The position numbers and the translations under genes are program-made. This document shows, one piece after another, positions 37,214 to 46,392 of a stretch of 64,000 bases of DNA (its first letter is position 1; every line of letters starts with the position of its first letter). The notes under the pieces are model-generated. The model saw nothing but the letters and a program-made list of their open reading frames with translations. It did not search any database and was not told where the DNA came from. This stretch comes from Cytophagales bacterium (GTDB lineage: Bacteria; Bacteroidota; Bacteroidia; Cytophagales; Cyclobacteriaceae): the NCBI GenBank assembly GCA_022360055.1, contig JAKSDO010000006.1, forward strand, positions 36,962 through 100,961, given 5' to 3'.

Positions 37214-38462
37214 CAATTTCAAATTGTTTAATCTTTCTATATAACGTACGCTCGGATATTCCAAGGTCCAAAGCTGCATATTTTCTTTTGTTGTTGTTTT
37301 TTCTCAATGCTTTAATAATGAGCTCCTTTTCTTTGGCTTCAATAGACAAAGATTCGTCCTGCTCGGTCTCGTGCGTGATATCCTCGACATTTCCAAAATC
37401 GTAAACCTGTTCCGAGGGATCGATTACGTAGGGTTTTTGACCGATTTCGCCGGGAATGCCCGGTTCCTGTGCATTCCTGAATATTTCACCGGACGCGGGT
37501 TCAACGCCATTCTGATCCAGGATTTCTTCATTGATCATGCCGTGTACCAATTTCTTTAATTCATTCACATCTTTGCGCATGTCAAAGAGTACCTTGTATA
37601 AAAGTTCTCTTTCGGATAATCCGGCCTGTTCCCGGTCTGATTGCTGCATATAAAGTGTCGGAAGGTAACTGCTTTCCGACGGTATATATTTAAGCAGCTT
37701 TTCTCCCGTAATTTCACGATTTATTTCGAGAACCGAAATCTGCTCAACCAGGTTTTTCAATTGACGGATATTTCCAGGGAACCTGTATTTGGTGAGCGCT
37801 ATTTTTGCGTCGTCCGATAGCAAGAGCGGTTTTACTTTGTATTTTTCGGAAAAATCCGCAGCAAATTTTCTGAATAACAATTCAATATCGGATCCCCGCT
37901 CTCGGAGCGCGGGCACATAAATCGGCACGGTATTCAGCCTGTAGTAAAGATCCTGTCTGAATTTTCCCTTCTCCACATTTTCCAGAAGGTTAACATTTGT
38001 CGCCGCAACAACCCGAACATCTGTCTTTTGAACTTTTGAAGAGCCTACCTTAATAAATTCGCCATATTCCAACACCCGCAGAAGTCTCGCCTGAGTGGCC
38101 AGCGGCATTTCGCCAATTTCATCGAGAAAAATAGTCCCGCCGTTCGTTACCTCGAAATAACCCTTTCTGGCCTCATGGGCTCCTGTAAATGATCCTTTTT
38201 CATGTCCGAATAATTCGGAATCTATGGTGCCTTCGGGAATTGCTCCGCAATTTATGGCAATAAATTTTCCGTGTTTTCTGGCGCTCAAATGGTGAATAAT
38301 CTTTGAGAAAGACTCTTTACCGCTTCCGCTTTCGCCTGTAATTAATACCGTCATATCGGTCGGAGCTACCTGGCTTGCAACCTCAATGGCGTGATTCAGG
38401 AGTGGAGAATTGCCAATAATGCCGAATCTTTGTTTGATATTTTGAATTTCAGGATCGTTCAC
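37206..38462 (-). CDS. Sigma54-dependent transcriptional activator without receiver domain
   Basis: 418 residues. The AAA+ domain begins almost at the N-terminus (FGIIGNSPLLNHAIEVASQV), with Walker A GESGSGKES, the sigma54-contact loop as GSFTGA (Ser for Ala), Walker B GGTIFLDEIGEMP and the arginine-finger region LYYRLNTVPI. The C-terminus is a Fis-type helix-turn-helix (LIIKALRKNNNKRKYAALDL then GISERTLYRKIKQF). There is no receiver or sensor domain, so activity is set by level or by partners. It lies between miaB and lptE, a common Bacteroidota arrangement; the target genes are unknown. Confidence 0.92.
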   Translation of the reverse strand: MNDPEIQNIKQRFGIIGNSPLLNHAIEVASQVAPTDMTVLITGESGSGKESFSKIIHHLSARKHGKFIAINCGAIPEGTIDSELFGHEKGSFTGAHEARKGYFEVTNGGTIFLDEIGEMPLATQARLLRVLEYGEFIKVGSSKVQKTDVRVVAATNVNLLENVEKGKFRQDLYYRLNTVPIYVPALRERGSDIELLFRKFAADFSEKYKVKPLLLSDDAKIALTKYRFPGNIRQLKNLVEQISVLEINREITGEKLLKYIPSESSYLPTLYMQQSDREQAGLSERELLYKVLFDMRKDVNELKKLVHGMINEEILDQNGVEPASGEIFRNAQEPGIPGEIGQKPYVIDPSEQVYDFGNVEDITHETEQDESLSIEAKEKELIIKALRKNNNKRKYAALDLGISERTLYRKIKQFEIDD

Positions 38463-38479
38463 AATTCAAGTATTTTTAT

Positions 38480-39940
38480 TTAGTTGATGGTTTTACCTAT
38501 TAATGTGGCCGTCGTACAATCTGTCACCAGAACATCTACATACTGTCCTTTTTCATGATTTTTTCTTGGAAAAACGACCACCTTGTTGGCGCTGTTTCGT
38601 CCCTGCAGATGTTCACCCGAACGTTTTGAAACACCTTCGATCAGGACCTTATGAACCTTATTAACATCCTTTTTATTTCTTGCCAGAGAAATTTCCTGCT
38701 GTTTTGCAATAATTTCATTTAACCTCCTCTTTTTTGTTTCCAGGGGAACATCATCCTGAAATTTTTTCTCCGCAGGCGTGCCCGGCCGTTCCGAATAAAT
38801 GAACATATATGAAAAATCATATTGGGCGTATTCCATGAGCGATATCGTATCTTTGTGTTCCTCTTCGGTTTCTGTACAGAATCCGGCGATCATGTCCGAC
38901 GAAATTCCACATTCCTCACCCAAAATCGTTCGGATCGAATCGATTTTTTGAATATACCACTTCCGGGAATATGTCCTGTTCATCATCTTAAGTACCCTGG
39001 AATTGCCGCTTTGGGCAGGAAGATGAATGTATTTGCAGATGTTATCGAAACGCTTCATCGTATATAAAACGTCATCGGTAATGTCTTTAGGATGTGAGGT
39101 GGAGAACCGGATGCGCAGCCCGGGATCAATTTTTGCAACCATTTCAAGCAACTCGGCAAAGTTGACAACTTTACGTTCATCGGCCCGTTCGATCCGGGCC
39201 CTGCCGTGTAAGTCGGAATTCGGAGACCATTTGTAAGAATCAACGTTTTGTCCCAACAACGTTATCTCTCTGTATCCTCGATCCAAAAGATCCCGCGCCT
39301 CCCGAACAATGGACTCGGGGTCGCGGCTTCGCTCTCTTCCCCTGGTAAATGGAACAACACAAAAGGAACACATGTTATCGCATCCCCTCATAATGGAAAT
39401 AAATGCGGTGACCCCGTTTGAATTTAACCGTACCGGGGTAATATCCGCATAGGTTTCTTCCCTGGAAAGAAAAGTATTCACAGCCTTATGGCCTTCATCG
39501 ACTTTATTCACCAGGTTTGGCAAGTCGCGGTATGCATCCGGGCCAACCACCAGGTCAACGATCTTCTCTTCTTCAAGTAATTTGCTTTTAAGCCGTTCGG
39601 CCATACAGCCCAATACCCCGACGGTGATATCCGGCCGCTTTTTCTTTAAGCTGTTGAAATGATTGAGCCGGTTGCGGACGGTTTGCTCCGCGCGCTCCCG
39701 TATTGAACACGTATTGATCAAAATCAGATCGGCCTTTTCCGATTGGGAGGTCGTATCAAAATCTTCTTTTTTCAAAATGGAAGTCACGATTTCACTGTCT
39801 GAAAAATTCATCTGACATCCATAACTTTCTATATATAACTTCCTCTTCTTCCCGGTATCACAATCTCTGCTCACAAGCATGTTGTCCTTGCTATTTTCAT
39901 TTTCTGAAATAATCCCGATATCGCTTATTACCTTTTCCAT
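38480..39940 (-). CDS. miaB: tRNA-2-methylthio-N6-dimethylallyladenosine synthase MiaB
   Basis: 486 residues from the ATG at 39940; a frame extension to 39985 would start upstream of the likely transcription start. The UPF0004 domain has [13 protein letters not shown], the radical-SAM Cys triad is in [20 protein letters not shown], and a C-terminal TRAM domain contains [19 protein letters not shown]. MiaB adds a methylthio group at position 37 of UNN-reading tRNAs using two 4Fe-4S clusters. It leads the miaB-sigma54-lptE-TPR-secG operon. Confidence 0.95.
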   Translation of the reverse strand: MEKVISDIGIISENENSKDNMLVSRDCDTGKKRKLYIESYGCQMNFSDSEIVTSILKKEDFDTTSQSEKADLILINTCSIRERAEQTVRNRLNHFNSLKKKRPDITVGVLGCMAERLKSKLLEEEKIVDLVVGPDAYRDLPNLVNKVDEGHKAVNTFLSREETYADITPVRLNSNGVTAFISIMRGCDNMCSFCVVPFTRGRERSRDPESIVREARDLLDRGYREITLLGQNVDSYKWSPNSDLHGRARIERADERKVVNFAELLEMVAKIDPGLRIRFSTSHPKDITDDVLYTMKRFDNICKYIHLPAQSGNSRVLKMMNRTYSRKWYIQKIDSIRTILGEECGISSDMIAGFCTETEEEHKDTISLMEYAQYDFSYMFIYSERPGTPAEKKFQDDVPLETKKRRLNEIIAKQQEISLARNKKDVNKVHKVLIEGVSKRSGEHLQGRNSANKVVVFPRKNHEKGQYVDVLVTDCTTATLIGKTIN

Positions 39941-39982
39941 AAACTTCTTTTTACAACCTTTTCGTTTCAGAAAAACCGGCTG

Positions 39983-39990
39983 CAAATATA
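39983..39990 (-). promoter_or_regulatory. -7 element candidate for miaB operon
   Basis: On the minus strand TATATTTG fits TAnnTTTG and would place transcription start near 39976, 36 nt before the chosen miaB ATG. The -33 position reads TGTC rather than TTTG, so strength is uncertain. It supports the 39940 start. Confidence 0.4.
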
Positions 39991-40244
39991 CGAATAATGT
40001 AGTGAATATGACAGATTGGCAGACCTAAAATCCCGCGATGATTTAAATTTCGGGTTAAATCTCATTCAGAGGTGTTGGGAGGCATTCATCACTTTCTACC
40101 TCTCCGATTTTTCTTTGTGTGCTTTTGAAGAAATAGTTATCCCGCAAGGACCTGTGGAAAAGCCCCAAACGGGCTCCAAGAAAATATCCGCATATTTTTA
40201 GGTAAGCGTTCACAATAATTTGGCCCGGAATGCGGCTTTTTACA

Positions 40245-41519
40245 TCAACCCAATGCCTCCAGAAGCGACTCCGCTTTGAGCAGACACTCGTTGTATTCAT
40301 ATTCCGGGTCCGAATCACAGGTAATTGCGCTTCCTACGTGAAAGGAGATCATGTTTGTGCCTGCATGATATACAATAGATCTGATCACCACATTTAAATC
40401 AAAGTTCCCGTCCGGCTCAAAAAAACCTATCGAACCCGAATACAGTCCGCGCGCCGATTGCTCGAGTAGTTCAATTTCTTCCATCACCCGAATTTTCGGC
40501 GCACCGGTCATGCTTCCCATGGGAAAGGCATTTTTGATTATTTCGGTTGGATCTGTGGTTTTTTTACATTGTGCGGAAACAGTTGATATCATTTGATGTA
40601 TCTTTTTAAATGTATATATACCAAATAATTCTTCGACCTGTACGCTCCCTGTCTGTGCGCTTTGTGCCAGATCATTTCTTACCAGATCTACGATCATGAG
40701 GTTTTCCGACTGTTCCTTTTCGCTGGTCTTCAACCTATTTTTGAGAAGCTCATCTTCAGCGCGGTCAAAACTTCTGCGTATGGTTCCTTTGATCGGCTGA
40801 GAAATTATTTTGCTTCCATCCTTTTTTAGAAATCGTTCCGGAGACGTACAGATCAGAAAAATGTCCTTAAACTTCGCCAAAGAAGAAAAGGGCATTGGAG
40901 AAATGGCATTGATCTTTTGATAGCATTCAAAAGGATCAAAGGATATCGCCCTCGAGGTAAATTCCATACAATAATTTAATTCATAAAACTCACCTTCGAC
41001 AATCGATGCTTTAATTTTCCCGATGTGATCGATGTATTGCCATTTTGGTGTATTTGAAATGATCGGCTCAATGTTGAAACCGGAAACTTTTTGTCTCGGG
41101 GCGCAGCGTATGATCTCGCTATAGACCTCGTCCGGATTGAAAACGGATTCGATAATGATTGCCTGGAGTTCAAAATGAATGATTGTCTCAGGAACATAAA
41201 AACCCAGATGGTTTACGGGCACGGATGACGGATTGTTGCTGGAGAGCGCTTCAATTTCGTTTTTAAGTTCGTAGCTAAAATAGCCAAACAGCCAATCCCT
41301 GTTATCATTTATCAAATGATTAAGATCGGATAAAGAGTTTTCGTTGCACTCGACGAAATCCCTTTTGCCGGCAAAAAGTTTTTCCGGGAAGGAGCCGTAA
41401 AGAGACGGATAGTTGTTCCCATTGCAATATAAAAAATAGTCTTTCCCGGTCGCCCAGGAAAACAATTTGGGCATCTCAGTCTTTGAAAATGTAAATGATT
41501 TCCGTTTTCTCCCGCTCAT
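40245..41519 (-). CDS. pabB: Aminodeoxychorismate synthase component I
   Basis: 424 residues of the chorismate-binding family. SQPIKGTIRRS carries the Lys characteristic of PabB (TrpE has PIAGT). LMIVDLVRNDLAQ, SAQ(C) region, FPMGSMTGAPKIRVMEEIE and RGLYSGSIGFF are complete catalytic landmarks; the N-terminal domain is shorter than in TrpE. It aminates chorismate to 4-amino-4-deoxychorismate on the way to folate, normally with a glutamine amidotransferase PabA that is not in this window. Monocistronic on the minus strand. Confidence 0.9.
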   Translation of the reverse strand: MSGRKRKSFTFSKTEMPKLFSWATGKDYFLYCNGNNYPSLYGSFPEKLFAGKRDFVECNENSLSDLNHLINDNRDWLFGYFSYELKNEIEALSSNNPSSVPVNHLGFYVPETIIHFELQAIIIESVFNPDEVYSEIIRCAPRQKVSGFNIEPIISNTPKWQYIDHIGKIKASIVEGEFYELNYCMEFTSRAISFDPFECYQKINAISPMPFSSLAKFKDIFLICTSPERFLKKDGSKIISQPIKGTIRRSFDRAEDELLKNRLKTSEKEQSENLMIVDLVRNDLAQSAQTGSVQVEELFGIYTFKKIHQMISTVSAQCKKTTDPTEIIKNAFPMGSMTGAPKIRVMEEIELLEQSARGLYSGSIGFFEPDGNFDLNVVIRSIVYHAGTNMISFHVGSAITCDSDPEYEYNECLLKAESLLEALG

Positions 41520-41863
41520 GAAATTTTTTTGGGTAAAGGTATCTATTGTGCCGGTCTATTCAGAGATTGTTGTTCATAATTTGGAAAACCGTGCCTGATC
41601 TGAAGCATTCGGCGAATTTTCCGGGGCACAATGGATTGATTTGAATTCTGGCGAACCGATGTTGCACAAGCCCGTCGCAATAAGCCCTTCGCCCGCCTCG
41701 TAATTCCCGGGATGGTGTCCGTACTGCCTGAACAAATTGGACCCCTTTTGGGGAGGCAGGCGTGGGCCCGGGAAGGGTACTCGTGCAACGTCAGTTGCCA
41801 TTTCAGACGAATCATCCGGATCAATTAAAAGATCCAAAACTTTAAATATGTAAATATCAATGA
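41520..41863. other. Intergenic gap with GC-rich core
   Basis: The 344-bp gap between the divergent pabB and 41894 genes has a GC-rich core (about 41630-41800) with CCCGGG-type words, unlike the AT-rich gaps elsewhere. Several overlapping frames are open on both strands but none has a recognisable motif. It may be a remnant of a mobile element or a repeat; no ends were found. Confidence 0.3.
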
Positions 41864-41871
41864 TACTTTTG
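41864..41871 (+). promoter_or_regulatory. -7 element candidate
   Basis: TACTTTTG fits TAnnTTTG, 22 bp before the 41894 start; the -33 position carries only CTTTA at about the right distance. Confidence 0.3.
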
Positions 41872-41893
41872 CATCCTTAAATAAATTTTCAAA

Positions 41894-42421
41894 ATGGCGT
41901 TGATAATACCGGTTCGAGGAATCGAACCCAAATTTGGAGCGAATTGTTTTATTGCTGATAATGCAACTGTAGTGGGCGAGGTGGTTATGGGAAAAAACTG
42001 TAGTGTCTGGTTTAATGCGGTTGTGCGGGGAGATGTACATTCCATAACGATCGGTGACAACACAAATATCCAGGATGGCGCGGTCATACACTGTACCTAT
42101 AAAAAGGCAAAGGTAGTGATCGGCAATAATGTATCAATTGCTCATAATGCGGTGGTGCATGGATGTACCATCGAGGATAATGTATTAATAGGCATGGGGG
42201 CAATTGTTATGGATGATGCAGTAGTAAAAAGCGGATCGATCATTGCCGCCGGAGCCGTTGTGTTGGGGAATACAATTGTGGAATCCGGTCATATTTATGC
42301 CGGCACCCCGGCAAAAAAGGTAAAACCGGTCGGAAATGCGCTTCAGGATGTCTTTTCAAGAACGGCGACCAACTACATCAAATATGCCAAATGGTTTACC
42401 GAGGGGAATATGGAATACTAA
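41894..42421 (+). CDS. Gamma-carbonic-anhydrase-like hexapeptide-repeat protein
   Basis: 175 residues of left-handed beta-helix hexapeptide repeats (VVGEVVMGKNCSVWFNAVV, RGDVHSITIGDNTNIQDG). Metal-ligand histidines are seen in AVIHCTY, SIAHNAVVHGCTI, as in YrdA/PaaY/gamma-CA proteins. The C-terminal helix is short. The family includes active carbonic anhydrases and proteins of unknown function; enzyme activity is not claimed. Its stop overlaps the stop of the convergent YpdA gene by 4 bp. Confidence 0.88.
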   Translation: MALIIPVRGIEPKFGANCFIADNATVVGEVVMGKNCSVWFNAVVRGDVHSITIGDNTNIQDGAVIHCTYKKAKVVIGNNVSIAHNAVVHGCTIEDNVLIGMGAIVMDDAVVKSGSIIAAGAVVLGNTIVESGHIYAGTPAKKVKPVGNALQDVFSRTATNYIKYAKWFTEGNMEY

Positions 42422-43386
42422 AGTTTGCCCAGGATATCTTCAATGATTGGCCCGGCATGTAAGCGCCCGTTTTCAATAAATACCTTGGCAGTTTCTTCTC
42501 CGCCGATTATTGATCCGCCAAGGTAAATGCCTTCAATATTTGATTCCAAAGTATCCATGTTCAGTTTTGGAATAAGGTGCTCTCCTTCCAGGGAGATGCC
42601 GACCTTTTCAAGGAAATGTATGTCCGGCCGGTATCCTGTCATGAGAAATACAAAGTCCGCATCTATTTGCTTTGTAGTCCCATCATCGAGATTCTCGATT
42701 TCTACGGACCGCTCGTAAATTTGCTTTATGCGATGTTTGAAATATGCTTTTATTTCATCCTTTTTAATTCGATTTTCCAGGTCCGGAACAATCCAGTATT
42801 TGGCTCTTTTATCCAAAGTTTCAAAGATATGAACCACGGTCACGTCCACATCGTTTCTGTAGAGGTCCAAAGCGGTTTCAATTGCGGAATTAGCTCCGCC
42901 GACAACTACTACTTTCGTTCTTGAATATCTGAAAGCTTCGTCGTAATAATGAGATACGTGCGGCATGGTTTCACCCGGGATTTCCAGATACCTTGGCACG
43001 TCGTAATAACCGGTGGAAATAATTACCTTCTTTGCTTTTAATATTTCATTTGCCGAGCTCAATGTGAAAACCTTACCTTCCCGGGTTACATTGTCGATCC
43101 TGGTAAACAGCTTTAGGTTCAGGTCGAAGTGATTTACAACTTTCCGGTAATACTTCAATGCTTCTGTTCGGGTAGGCCGGGTACCCATGGAGACAAACGG
43201 TACGTTTCCTATTTCTATATTTTCCGAAGTAGAAAAGAAAAGCATATTTACAGGGTACCTCCTGATCGATTCGGTAATATTCCCTTTATCGACTATGAGG
43301 TAATTAAGGCGGTGTTTTTGGGCTTCTATCCCGCAGGAAAGTCCGCAGGGGCCTGCGCCGATTATAATTATATCGTAAAGTTCCAT
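42418..43386 (-). CDS. ypdA: YpdA-family flavoprotein (putative bacillithiol disulfide reductase)
   Basis: 322 residues. FAD-binding IIIGAGPCGLSCGIEAQKH, the YPVNMLFFSTSENIEIG segment, NADPH-binding VVVVGGANSAIETALDL and the second FAD motif GIYLGGSIIGGEE follow the YpdA/Bdr order. Bdr reduces oxidised bacillithiol in thiol redox control in bacteria that make it; whether this organism makes bacillithiol is not visible here. Cytosolic, single-gene unit. Confidence 0.88.
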   Translation of the reverse strand: MELYDIIIIGAGPCGLSCGIEAQKHRLNYLIVDKGNITESIRRYPVNMLFFSTSENIEIGNVPFVSMGTRPTRTEALKYYRKVVNHFDLNLKLFTRIDNVTREGKVFTLSSANEILKAKKVIISTGYYDVPRYLEIPGETMPHVSHYYDEAFRYSRTKVVVVGGANSAIETALDLYRNDVDVTVVHIFETLDKRAKYWIVPDLENRIKKDEIKAYFKHRIKQIYERSVEIENLDDGTTKQIDADFVFLMTGYRPDIHFLEKVGISLEGEHLIPKLNMDTLESNIEGIYLGGSIIGGEETAKVFIENGRLHAGPIIEDILGKL

Positions 43387-43499
43387 GGTTGCTAAAGTAT
43401 TAAAACTTAAGGCATATTTTCAAATTTTAGCCTGGTCTTGTCCGAAATTATAACTAAAGATGACACTTTATTAAATGGATTTCCTGGAAAGTTTGTTAG

Positions 43500-43645
43500 C
43501 TTTAACCCGAAAAATTATAAATTTTTCCTGCCTGCGGCAAGGCGGGCGCCCGAAGGGCCGATGATTATCCCGATGCGTATTTGATTATGATTCAATCTTT
43601 TGCAGATATATTGTTCTTTAGAAAATGATTTATTGTAAATAAATC
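43500..43645 (+). repeat. Dispersed repeat family 2, copy 1
   Basis: Starts with TTTAACCC, then a hairpin GAAAAATT-ATA-AATTTTTC (43509-43527), then CCTGCCT-GCGGCA-AGGCGGG (43527-43546), and ends with a block around ATCCCGATGCGTATTTGATT and GAAAATGATTTATTG. The first hairpin and the last block recur at 54694-54920. It fills most of the gap between the ypdA and pfkA genes. Confidence 0.7.
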
Positions 43646-43677
43646 GGGGCATTCATCCATTAATCGAAACTAGACAC

Positions 43678-44697
43678 ATGAAGGTAGGAATATTGACGGC
43701 CGGCGGGGATTGTCCCGGGCTTAATGCCGCCATTCGCGGCGTTGGAAAGACATTGCTTTTAAAGTATAACGCCAGGGTGTATGGGATATCATCCGGATTT
43801 TTGGGTTTGATCGAAAATGATGTCAGGGAATTAACCGAAGAAGACCTTTCGGGAATTTTAACTTTGGGTGGGACAATTCTCGGTACCTCACGGGAAAAAC
43901 CCTTTAAAAAATCAAAACATTTTCTTCAGGAGATCGACAAACCGGCGATAATTAAAGCGAACTACGATAAATTGGAGTTGGATTGTCTGGTTTGCATCGG
44001 GGGAAATGGTACGCAAAAGACCGCGTCAAAACTGTCGAAATATGGAATCAATGTGATTGGCATGCCCAAAACCATTGATAATGACGTTTTTGGTACCGAA
44101 CAGACATTCGGTTTCCATTCTGCCGTTGAGATTGCAACCGGGGCAATTGACCGGTTGCACACCACAGCCAATGCTCATAAGCGAATCATGGTCATTGAAC
44201 TGATGGGGCACCATGCCGGTTGGCTGACGCTTTACGCGGGCGTGGCCGGTGGAGGTGATGTGATATTGATCCCTGAAATTCCGTACGACCTGGAATTGGT
44301 CGCGGATTATCTCAGAGACAGGCAGGCGAGGAATAAGAATTCATCCATTATCGTCGTTGCCGAGGGAATAAAAAAAGGGATGTCGGCCGGCCATTACATT
44401 GCCACAAAATTGAGCAAACTGGTGGAAGAGCAGATGCGTGAAACCGTCTTGGGATACATTCAGCGGGGAGGCACGCCCTCGCCGATGGACCGGATCCTTG
44501 CCACCCGGTTCGGAGCGTATACCGCGCACCTTATCGCCAAAGGTAACTTTGGTCAAATGGTGGCTTTGCAAAATGGTCGTATTACCAGCGTTTCTCTGAA
44601 GGAGACAGCAGGAAAACTAAACCTTGTTCCAAAAGATCATCCGCTGATTAAGCGGGCATTGGATATTGGCACCTGTTTTGGAGCTAAATTTGACTAA
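43678..44697 (+). CDS. pfkA: 6-phosphofructokinase (PfkA family)
   Basis: 339 residues. VGILTAGGDCPGLNAAIRGV is the phosphate-binding start; GGNGTQKTASKL and PKTIDNDVFGTEQTFGF are the substrate and Mg motifs; HHAGWLTLYAGVAGG and GYIQRGGTPSPMDR follow. The Gly after Asn (GGNG) argues for ATP rather than PPi use, while Lys in PKTIDND is shared with group III enzymes. The usual acidic residue of GGDG is Asn110 here, which is odd. It catalyses the committed step of glycolysis. A FAD oxidoreductase gene follows after 15 bp. Confidence 0.92.
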   Translation: MKVGILTAGGDCPGLNAAIRGVGKTLLLKYNARVYGISSGFLGLIENDVRELTEEDLSGILTLGGTILGTSREKPFKKSKHFLQEIDKPAIIKANYDKLELDCLVCIGGNGTQKTASKLSKYGINVIGMPKTIDNDVFGTEQTFGFHSAVEIATGAIDRLHTTANAHKRIMVIELMGHHAGWLTLYAGVAGGGDVILIPEIPYDLELVADYLRDRQARNKNSSIIVVAEGIKKGMSAGHYIATKLSKLVEEQMRETVLGYIQRGGTPSPMDRILATRFGAYTAHLIAKGNFGQMVALQNGRITSVSLKETAGKLNLVPKDHPLIKRALDIGTCFGAKFD

Positions 44698-44712
44698 AAG
44701 GCAAAACCGGAT

Positions 44713-46269
44713 ATGCAAAAGGAATATCAGCTTCACCTGTTGCCTGAAGAGGCAACAAATCCGGCTGCATTAAAATCAATCGTCGCGAGAAAAACGGGTG
44801 TCCGGGAAGATGAGATTAGCCACATCGAAATTCTTAAGCGATCGATTGACGCGAGGAAAAGGCCGGTAAAAATCAATCTGAAGGTAGCTGTTTTCATAAA
44901 TGAGGATTTCGAACGTGTGGAGATCGCAGTGCCGGCCTTTGGGGAGGTTTCGGGTGCCGACGAAGTCATCATTATTGGCGCGGGACCTGCCGGGCTTTTT
45001 GCCGCCCTGAAATGTCTTGAGCTGGGAAAGAAACCCGTAATATTCGAGCGGGGCAGAGATGTGCGCACCCGGAGAAGGGATTTAAAAGCCATCAATATCG
45101 ATCATAAGGTCAATGAGGATTCAAATTATTGTTTTGGAGAGGGGGGAGCAGGTACCTATTCGGACGGCAAATTATATACCCGGTCAAAAAAGCGGGGAGA
45201 CGTAAACGAAGTTTTGAGACTTCTGGTGGCGTTTGGAGCGTCAAAAGAAATATTGGTAAATGCGCATCCGCACATCGGGACAAACAAATTACCCGGGATT
45301 ATAAGCGCTATTCGGGGATTTATACTAAATCATGGGGGGGAGTTTCATTTTAACTCCAGGGTTTCCACTATTTGGATTGAATCAAAGTCAGTACGGGGAA
45401 TTAAAATCCGGGGCGGAGATCTTGTTCATTCGGGCAGGATCATCCTTGCAACAGGTCACTCGGCCCGGGATATTTTTCAAATGCTTGTTCGTGAGAAGGT
45501 TATAATCGAACCGAAAGCGTTTGCACTGGGCGTAAGAGTAGAACATCCACAATCCTTAATAGACCGCATTCAATATCATTGCGCCACACGAGGGCCCTTT
45601 TTGCCGCCGGCGCCTTACAGCATCGTTCGACAGGTTGGCGGTCGGGGAGTTTATTCGTTTTGCATGTGTCCCGGAGGCATAATTGCTCCCTGTGCAACGA
45701 GCCCCGGAGAAGTCGTGACAAACGGTTGGTCTCCGTCCAAAAGGGACCAGCCAACCGCAAATTCGGGGATCGTAGTTGAGCTGAGGATGGAAGATTTTAT
45801 CAATTTTAAAGATTTCGGCCCGCTGTCGGCCATGGAATTTCAGCGGTCGATAGAACAGTCGGCCTGGCGGGAAGCCGGGCAAACGCAAAGCGTTCCCGCT
45901 CAAAGAATGGGCGATTTTGTCCGGGGCAGGTCATCCGCTGATTTGCCGGTAACATCTTATAAACCTGGCGTGAGTTCGGTGGAATTGGGGCGTGTGCTTC
46001 CCCCCTTCATTTACAAAAGCTTGCAACAGGGCTTCCAATTGTTCGGGAAATCCATGAAAGGGTATTTGACCAATGAGGCGGTCGTGCATGCACCTGAATC
46101 CAGAACCTCTTCGCCGGTCCGGATCCCCAGAGATCCGGAGACCCTGGAGCACGTTCAGATCAAAGGGCTCTATCCGTGCGGAGAAGGGGCCGGATATGCC
46201 GGCGGTATCGTTTCCGCGGCGATTGATGGAATGAAATGTGCCGCAAAATGTGTCTCATCGATGAAATAA
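44713..46269 (+). CDS. FAD-dependent oxidoreductase (COG2509-type)
   Basis: 518 residues. An N-terminal helical/beta domain of about 90 residues (EISHIEILKRSIDARKRPVK) precedes the FAD motif VIIIGAGPAGLFAALKCLEL. FGEGGAGTYSDGKLYTR, ILATGHSARDIFQML, YSFCMCPGGIIAPCATSPGE and the C-terminal YPCGEGAGYAGGIVSAAIDG are hallmarks of the COG2509 family. Members are cytosolic flavoproteins of unknown substrate. Only 15 bp separate it from pfkA, so the pair is probably co-transcribed. Confidence 0.88.
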   Translation: MQKEYQLHLLPEEATNPAALKSIVARKTGVREDEISHIEILKRSIDARKRPVKINLKVAVFINEDFERVEIAVPAFGEVSGADEVIIIGAGPAGLFAALKCLELGKKPVIFERGRDVRTRRRDLKAINIDHKVNEDSNYCFGEGGAGTYSDGKLYTRSKKRGDVNEVLRLLVAFGASKEILVNAHPHIGTNKLPGIISAIRGFILNHGGEFHFNSRVSTIWIESKSVRGIKIRGGDLVHSGRIILATGHSARDIFQMLVREKVIIEPKAFALGVRVEHPQSLIDRIQYHCATRGPFLPPAPYSIVRQVGGRGVYSFCMCPGGIIAPCATSPGEVVTNGWSPSKRDQPTANSGIVVELRMEDFINFKDFGPLSAMEFQRSIEQSAWREAGQTQSVPAQRMGDFVRGRSSADLPVTSYKPGVSSVELGRVLPPFIYKSLQQGFQLFGKSMKGYLTNEAVVHAPESRTSSPVRIPRDPETLEHVQIKGLYPCGEGAGYAGGIVSAAIDGMKCAAKCVSSMK

Positions 46270-46392
46270 CGGCCGTTCAAGGAATGTGGACAGCGTGTTT
46301 CAGGCTGGACGCGTTTTAACATTTTTTAACTTCTTAAATTATATAATAAAATTATAGTTGACGAGCTTTGAGAAACTTTCACTTAGTCACCT

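Noticed and set aside
39941..39985. Upstream start for MiaB
   Set aside because: The candidate -7 element at 39983-39990 would place transcription start downstream of it, and the extra residues are Lys-rich with no family match.
41543..41837. Overlapping minus-strand frames before the gamma-carbonic-anhydrase-like gene
   Set aside because: Two frames overlap and a plus-strand reading is equally plausible; GC-rich sequence keeps frames open by chance.
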